Assembly (NCBI GenBank): GCA_001599915.1
Contig: BCIG01000007.1
Coordinates: forward strand, 62,001-126,000
DNA from: Symbiotaphrina buchneri
Taxonomy: Eukaryota > Ascomycota > Symbiotaphrinales > Symbiotaphrinaceae
DNA length: 64,000 nucleotides
Reading direction: 5' to 3'
The translations under genes were made by a program, and so were the position numbers. The notes below the pieces were generated by a model. That model did not search any database. It saw only the letters and a list, made by a program, of their open reading frames with translations, and was not told the DNA's origin. Each line of letters begins with the position of its first letter. Position 1 is the first letter of the stretch. Shown piece after piece: positions 56,971-64,000 of this stretch.

Positions 56971-59900
56971 ATGGATCAAGAGGATACACTCGCACCGGTC
57001 TCAACAACAAACGATCAATCACTCGAGCAATTGCCGACTGAAGCTGCTCCTCCGGACCCCTCTGCTCCAGCGACCTTGCCCCAAAACGCCGTCGAACCCA
57101 GCGTCAACTTCAACGCTGCCTCACCAATTCCGATTCCTTCATCCCAGAACGGGACCGTCCCGCGACTGAAGCCTCGGACGCCTTCACATCCATTAACTTC
57201 TGCGTCTATCGTTTCTTCTTCCGCAACTAGGAAAAGCAAATATGCTGAGCCAGGGACAACGGAGGGGATGCTAGGAAAAGCGGATACTTCGATGGGCCCC
57301 TCTACGACATCTTCCAGACCGGAGTCGACGCGGCGATATTCTCGGGAGTCAACGAGCAGTCAAGCATCGAGGCAGTTCATGATGGATACGGATAATACAG
57401 CATCAGCAGAAGTCTCGGAGTCGGTCACACCTACGTCGATGCGTAAGTTTTGGCTGCCCGAGAAGTGGGACACTGGGGACAATCTGACGTACTTCCTTCA
57501 CAGAAAACAGGAACAATCGATTATCACTTTTCTCGATCAATTCCGCTTTCTCGTATAATGCGGTTGCTTCCACTGCTACCAGCTCGACGGCTGACCTGAA
57601 CGCACTCATTCAGCAAGAACCTTCCTCGGCCCCGAATCCGAGGTTATTAGCAGGGCATTCGACTGAGTCTCCGGCCACATCGGCAACGACAGCGACAGTG
57701 TCTGGATCCTCTCAAGACCCAGCTCCCGACGTCACATCCACGCAGATGCCTCCACCCATCGACATACTTGCAATACCGGGTAGTTCGAGGGGATCGCAGT
57801 CGTCACAGGCCGGGCCTGATGGAAGACAACGGTCACAACAACCTCGGAGGTCACGGAGTAGGACGCAGAGGAGATTCAGCAATAGCACCGTCGCTAGCAG
57901 TGCCAGTCCTAGTAGTGAACGCGGGATGAGTGGTTTAAAAACGACTGAACAAAGTATGGATCAATTTCCTCTTGGCAATACCCACTGCTAACATACGCAG
58001 ATAAACCTGCCGCAGTTGGTATCATTGGAGTTTGTGCGCTGGACGTCAAAGCCCGATCAAAGCCAAGCAGAAATATTTTGAATCGTTTAATATCTAAAGG
58101 AGAATTCGAAGTCATCGTTTTTGGGGATAAAGTCATCTTGGATGAAGATGTGGAGAATTGGCCGATATGCGATTTCTTGATATCGTTCTTTTCGGATGGC
58201 TTTCCCTTGGATAAAGCAATTGCTTACGCGCGTCTTCGGAGGCCATTCTGCGTTAATGACTTACCAATGCAGAAGGTGTTATGGGACCGGCGGATCTGTC
58301 TCCGTATATTGGATCGAATCAATGTACCTACACCTCGCCGGCTCGAGGTAAACCGAGACGGCGGTCCTAAGCTTGAATCGCCCGAGCTTGCCAGACACGT
58401 TTACGAGAGGACTGGTGTCAAGTTGAAGGGCCCGGAAGATGGTACTGGTGGAGGTGAACCAACCCCTAGGAAGGTCGAGCTGCTTGATGATGGCGACACG
58501 TTAAGCGTTGATGGGACTCTGCTGAAGAAGCCTTTTGTGGAGAAACCTGTGAGCGGAGAGGATCACAATATTCGCATTTACTTTCCAAAAAGTCAAGGTG
58601 GAGGTGGAAGAAGGCTTTTCAGGAAAATTGGAAACAAAAGCTCCGAGTATGATGAGAATTTGAACGCACCACGCTCCATTACCGAGCCGGAAAACAGTTA
58701 TTTATACGAACAATTTTTACGCGTGGATAACGCAGAAGATGTGAAAGCATACACAGTCGGACCTGACTTCTGTCACGCTGAAATACGGAAATCACCTGTC
58801 GTTGATGGTTTGGTCAGACGGAATACTCATGGCAAAGAAATTCGTTATGTCACTGGGCTTTCCTCCGAAGAGGCCGCAATGGCTAGTCGAATCTCGGAAG
58901 CTTTTGGCCAACGAGTTTGCGGGTTTGATCTCCTCCGAGCAGGATCAAAAAGTTACGTGATTGATGTCAACGGATGGAGCTTCGTCAAAGACAACAACGA
59001 TTACTATGACAAAGCCGCCGGTATAATGAGACAGATGTTTATACGTGAAAAACAAGCCAGGGAAGGCAGATTGGAGGGCAGACAAGAAACGGCGGTTGAG
59101 GCTCTGATCGACCATCCCCTCGGACCCGATGGCAGTCGTCGGAGCGTCGGCCATCGTTCCGCATTGCAATCAGTGCTCAGGTCACCAAGCATGACAAAAC
59201 TCTCCCAATGGCATCATCCACATTCGAGGTCACACAGCGCCGCATCCCCGGATACTCTACCACTTACGTCATCTCCGAGCTTCGATAGAGCTCATCATGC
59301 ACAACAACTTCCTTCGTTGCCTGGGCATACCGATGTCCTCCCACCTCCAGCGATGGGCTCTGCTTCAGCTCCACTGCAACAAGGCATCCACCCTTCCATC
59401 TCCTCGGATCAAGTGGCACCAGTAGCTGCTCCTGCTCCCAAGCATTCATGGAAGCTCAAAGGAATGGTTGCAGTGATCCGTCACGCGGATCGTACACCAA
59501 AACAGAAATTTAAATTCACCTTCCATACCAAACCATTCGTCGACTTACTCAAAGGACATCAGGAAGAAGTCCTCCTGGTCGGGGAAGCTGCTTTGGCAAG
59601 CGTTGTACATGCTGTTGATCAAGCGCTACGGGAAGGGGTTGAAGATAAAGAGAAGCTTGAGCTACTCAGGACATCTTTGGAGAAGAAAGGTAGCTGGCCG
59701 GGTACGAAGGTGCAGATCAAGCCAATGTTTAGAAAACGACGACCTGAAGAAGAGGTCCCTCTTGACGGTACGGTTAGCACAACAGATGGCGATAAGAAGA
59801 TGAGACCCACTGTGGAGGTGCTCAAAGATGCGGCAAGCTCCAACCCTGACAATCTTGAGGATGTCTCATCTGATGAGCAAGCCAAGAAGATGGCAGGGAG

Positions 59901-61654
59901 AAGTAACTCGTTGACCGGCATGACATTATCCCGCATTTCCGCCGCTGAGAACAACTTGATTCTCGATAAGCTGCAGCTGATCATCAAATGGGGTGGTGAA
60001 CCGACACATTCTGCAAGATATCAATCTCAGGACCTTGGTGAAAATATGCGAAACGATTTCCTGTTGATGAACCGGGATGTATTGGACGATGTATCCATAT
60101 TTAGCAGCTCTGAGCGGAGAGTTATCACAAGCGGTAAGCTTGTCCCATCCACCATCTTTCTTGTCCCGTGCTAATAAGATCTTAGCCCAAATATGGGCTG
60201 CTTCCTTCCTGGACCGTAAGGAAGTCTCGACAGACAATATTGCTATCAGAAAGGACCTCCTTGATGATTCTAATGCTGCCAAAGATGAGATGGATAGGGT
60301 CAAGAAGAAGCTGAAGACGCTGCTTAGAGAAGGGACGAAAGCTCCAGAGCAGTTTGCTTGGCCCGAAAACATGCCCGAACCCTACATCGTCATGAGAGAC
60401 GTTATTGAGCTCATGAAGTTTCACCGGAGAGTGATGCGTGATAACTATGCTCGACTAGTAAATGGCACATCATCGAGTAGTGATGAAGAGAAGTCCGATC
60501 CTACCACAATGGCTCAAGCTGTGGCAGGCATCCAAGCGAGGTGGTGTTGCGGTGAAGATGCATCACTGTTCAAAGAAAGATGGGAAAAGCTGTTCAAGGA
60601 GTTCTGTGACAACAAGGTGGATCCCAGCAAGATTTCGGAACTATACGACACGATGAAGTTCGACGCTCTCCACAACCGGCAATTCCTGGAATGGGTATTC
60701 ACCCCAAGAGGGAGCATGCTTGAGGAGCTAATGGCAGAAGAAGAAGCTTCTAAGCCATCGTCCATCAGCGACAAGCAGGAAGTTGCCCCAGCTGATGTTA
60801 CGGCTCCCGCTCACGGTGAATCTGCCATTACATCTCCCGAGAGGTCTCCGGAGCCAAAGCCTAATGGTGCGAATAATCACTTTGGGCATCGGATTGGGTT
60901 TGGAAGACGACGCTCAATTATGGCCGCTGCAGCTCCGGCTATGGCACAGCAAGAGGTTACGGAGTCGTATTTCCACCTGTTCACTGGCAGTGGACAGACT
61001 AAAGCCAAGCTTGACGCACGTCTCGAGAAGCTGAGGGAATTGTACAAGCTCGCCAAGGTTCTTTTCGACTTCGTCGGACCACAAGAATATGGCATTGCGG
61101 ACAGTGAGAAGCTTGAAATTGGCCTTCTAACCTCTCTTCCGCTTCTCCGCGAGATTGTCAAGGACCTTGAAGAAGTGCAAGCCTCTGAATTCGCCAAATC
61201 ATTCATCTATTTCACCAAAGAGTCACACATCTATACACTGCTTAATTGCATTCTGGAAGGCGGCATCAAGACAAAGATTGCGCGTAATGCCATCCCTGAG
61301 CTTGACTATCTCAGCCAGATATGCTTCGAGTTGTACGAATCTGAGAACAAGACGCCCGCTGATGCACCACCGGATGAACCAAATACGTTCGACTACAGTA
61401 TCCGGATAAGCATTTCTCCCGGTTGTCATACGTTTGATCCCTTGGACGTATTATTGGATTCGAAGCATACCATCGGGTGTGCGCCAAGAAGGAGTCTGAC
61501 GGCGCACAAAGACTGGAAGGAGGTTATTGAGACGTTGAGGGCCAAGTTCCATACGGTGAAATTACCGAAGAGCTTTACGGCGGTGAATTTGTTCGAGAAG
61601 CAACCAGAGGCGTTTAGGAATAAGGAAGCAGATGACCAATCAATGGAGGACTGA
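56971..61654 (+). CDS. vip1: inositol hexakisphosphate kinase / PPIP5K (Vip1/Asp1 family)
   Basis: Four exons (56971-57442, 57504-57953, 58001-60133, 60186-61654) give 4524 nt, 1507 aa. The first ~305 residues are Ser/Thr-rich and probably disordered. The kinase half starts at [19 protein letters not shown] and has [55 protein letters not shown] and [12 protein letters not shown], an ATP-grasp fold. The phosphatase-like half has [17 protein letters not shown] near residue 800, the RHxxR histidine acid phosphatase signature. The family makes 1-InsP7/InsP8 and partly degrades it, controlling phosphate sensing and polarised growth. The last domain is interrupted by an acidic linker ([11 protein letters not shown]). 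Confidence 0.95.
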
Positions 61655-62197
61655 GCATGAGGGATTCTTGTGTAAGGGGTATGCAGGTTGTTGTACCTGG
61701 AGATATAACGCACTGGATATGTATTGTCATAGATGTCTGGACTGTATAGACAAACGATAGATGGTTGAAACTGGAGTTAGAAGACAATGCTAATATCATG
61801 AAACCGCATTGTACGTTAGTCCCACTGTATCAATACTGAAACAATATCCACAGCGTCTTGTCAAGACAGGGCTTTCAACAAGACATTGTGTCTCGGCAGC
61901 ACAAAGAAGCTCGTCTCGACTTCAAACACAACGCCATTGATCCCGAACGCTTCCTTGAAGTAAATGGAATACCAGATCAGCAAGAGATACAGCATTTAAA
62001 TATGAGCAATCTTCATGTTCGAAATCTCCATCATTCGAAGAGTACAAACGGGAATGGCAGGTCCAATAACGAAACTCTTCAAGCTTCTCTCCTTCTCCTA
62101 TTTCCAGACGCCCGTTCCGCCGGCCTCTGCAAGCCCCGCCGCGAATCCAGACATACATGCCAGAAGCAGCACAACGCAAGAGGCCTCGGAGGGTAGA

Positions 62198-62817
62198 ATG
62201 ACATACGTTATACCGCAGCACCGAAGGCCACCACAACCTGGTCGAAGGAACGCTCAGGCTCCTCTCCGGCACTGCCATAGATGCATGCCCGCCCCTAGAC
62301 ACTGGCGCCAGAGCCCTGAGGAGACGAACGTCGACTTTGGGGACTTATGTCCTCTTGGCTTGGTAGGCGCGCCGTGCACCCGGCCCATCGGGGGCAGGTG
62401 TCGTCCCGAACGTCTACTGTGCATCCACTGGGTACGGGGGCCAATTTCCCACTTACATAAACTGGCGTGTGAGGGCGCTTCAGATTATTTGCTGATCGAA
62501 GATGTTATGTGCAGGCTCATAGCTATGACCCAGAAACCGGCCTGGGCTCTTGTCCGCGCGGGGATGACTGCCGGTATAGGCATGTCCGCTACTCGTGTTT
62601 TGGACTGTTGATCCCGCTGCCCGAGGGGGTGTGCATGATCTGCGCTAAAGATCACTATGCGCATGAGCCGGAGCAGCAGCGGATCCGGGCTTTGCATAGC
62701 TTGAGGCGGCATTCGAGCGGGCTGGCTGGGGATGACGGGGACCAGGATCGCATGGTGCAGGGGGATCTGATCGTTTTCGGGGAAGAGATTAACAGTGAGG
62801 GAGTTTGGGGAGTTTGA
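62198..62817 (+). CDS. small CCCH-type zinc finger protein
   Basis: Two exons (62198-62431 and 62515-62817; intron GTACGG..GCAG, phase 0) give 178 aa. The choice of donor at 62432 turns RPERLLCIHW into AHSYDPETGLGSCPRGDDCRYRH, which yields C-x-rich blocks CPLGLVGAPC, C..LLCIHW and CPRGDDCRYRH. C-x5-C-x3-H at the end is CCCH-like, typical of RNA-binding fingers. ATG 62198 starts MTYVIPQHRRPPQPG; ATG 62015 or 62054 in the same frame would add a hydrophobic leader, which I judge to be 5' UTR. Function unknown. Confidence 0.6.
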
Positions 62818-62946
62818 TGTAGTGTGTCTTTAAAGGGGAATTGAATTGCTGCCGTCTTTTGTTGAGGTTCAAAGTACCCTGAGGTTCTCGATATTTTCTC
62901 GAGGTAGGCTGTCCGGAGTACGAAACCCCCATAACTCTCGGGAGAG

Positions 62947-64000
62947 TTATCTCCTGTACAACGTGAACTCGAGGACCAAGAAAGCCACGTAACCGATCAG
63001 TAGGCCTGCGCCGACCCATCTCGACGCTCCAAGCATCACCACAGCGAACAGGACCACCGCCGAACCCCACACGACCGCCAGTTCAAACACATCCAGATCC
63101 TGAGCAAGCTCTACTCCTTCTCCGCCCAGTAGTACCACACCCAAACATAGCGTAAGCAAGAAGATGTTACTACCCACTGTGTTTGCGACCACGATTCCCG
63201 CATGGCCCCTTGCGCCGCCTATGACAGCCACAAACTTCTCCGGCAGCGTCGTGGCGAAGGACAGGATCGTCACGCCGACTACTGTGCCTGACATGCCGAG
63301 AAGGTCGGAGATTGACGACGCGCTGTGTGCGAGAACGTAGCCGGAGATGGAGAGCGCAATGAAGCCGAGCACAACTTGAACGACGTGAAAAGTCAAAGAA
63401 CGGTGCGAGCGTCCATGTTCTCTCGCCGCGGATGGAGCTAAGAGAGGAGCCGATTCAGAGCGTGCATCTTGCGCCAGGGCTCCGTCGGGACGGCCCACGC
63501 TGTCTGCATCGCTGTCACTGCTATCTTCGTCGTCGGACAGCTCTGGAGCAGTAAGTGTGCCGCGGTAGATAGCGACACCGATAGAGACGACGTAGACTCC
63601 GAACGCAGCCACTGCGACTCCACCTACTGCTCTATTGAACGTCTTGAAAAGCGCTAACAGAGTGAAGACGGTGGTGACGAGCAACAGAACGGCCGTGTAG
63701 ATCTTTGAGCTTCTGTCAAAGGACATACGACCGGGCTGAGACAGTAGAGCAAGAGAGAAAGCTCCCAAGACATTGGAGATGGTTGAGCCCACGACATTGC
63801 CGAGAGCTAGAGAAGAGCGGTGCCTGACCACGGCGGATATGACGACCGCAAGCTATGGTACCTCTCAGACATGATCTACCGCCGGAGATAACTTGACGTT
63901 GGCGCGCAAACTTGCCTCTTCCCACTCCGCTCCCGCGGTCAGGAGTGCTACTAGACCCTGAACTACGCCCAGACGCCGGGCAACGATGGCGGTGTGGTCG
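62947..64000 (-). CDS. sodium/calcium exchanger-type transporter, 5' part beyond the window
   Basis: The gene runs off the right edge; visible exons are 64000-63916 and 63852-62947 (stop 62947). The first alpha-repeat is seen in EWEE|LAVVISAVVR and LALGNVVGSTISNVLGAF, the second in FATTLPEKFVAVIGG and GIVVANTVGSNIFLLTLCL. A loop between them is Asp/Ser-rich (SDDEDSSDSDADS). At least eight membrane helices are expected. The family moves Ca2+ or other cations against Na+, H+ or K+ across vacuolar or other membranes. The intron 63853-63915 appears to be GC..AG, with a canonical GCAAGT donor. Confidence 0.88.

Overview
This window is nuclear DNA from a filamentous ascomycete (Pezizomycotina, probably Eurotiales such as Aspergillus or Penicillium; this placement is an inference). 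Genes lie on both strands, most are cut by introns of about 45-110 bp with GT..AG ends and CTAAC/CTGAC-like branch sites, and many families are fungal-specific: Zn2Cys6 regulators, vanillyl-alcohol oxidase, GH76 mannosidase, DUF3669-type proteins and a hydrophobin-like protein. I rebuilt exon structures by hand from reading frame, splice signals and recalled family patterns; no search was run.

Layout. 0.5-2.7 kb: an AAA ATPase. 2.7-7.2 kb: a poor stretch with a broken multi-exon gene, a GPI-anchor-like tail and a decayed SYNW-family gene. 7.7-13.3 kb: two short-chain dehydrogenases next to a vanillyl-alcohol-oxidase-type flavoenzyme, plausibly a small aromatic-alcohol catabolism group. 13.5-17.8 kb: three tandem, diverged genes that join an RNase H domain to an unrecognised C-terminal domain; this is the most unusual part of the window. 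18.1-19.5 kb: an AIF/AMID-like flavoprotein, followed by a 551-bp MITE with 70-bp inverted repeats and 9-bp flanking repeats. 21-34.5 kb: secretory and metabolic genes, namely a glycosylated membrane protein, a sugar transporter, a secreted phosphoesterase-type phospholipase C, a membrane-anchored multicopper oxidase, a zinc-independent MDR oxidoreductase and a DUF3669-type protein. 35-41 kb: two Zn2Cys6 regulators flanking a third short-chain dehydrogenase. 42-52 kb: a GH76 GPI-type mannosidase, several small orphan or membrane proteins, a GFA-domain protein, the hydrophobin-like protein and a small probable mitochondrial protein. 53-61.7 kb: conserved housekeeping genes utp21 (ribosome biogenesis) and vip1/asp1 (inositol pyrophosphate kinase), divergent from a 425-bp shared promoter. 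62-64 kb: a small zinc-finger protein and a sodium/calcium-exchanger-type transporter cut by the window edge.

How they work together. The accessory half (about 2.7-52 kb) is oxidoreductase- and secretion-rich with local regulators, as in fungal catabolic or secondary-metabolism islands. The right end is conserved core genome. Three introns appear to use GC..AG ends, and the multicopper oxidase has an 8-nt microexon, so automatic gene calls here are likely to be wrong in places.
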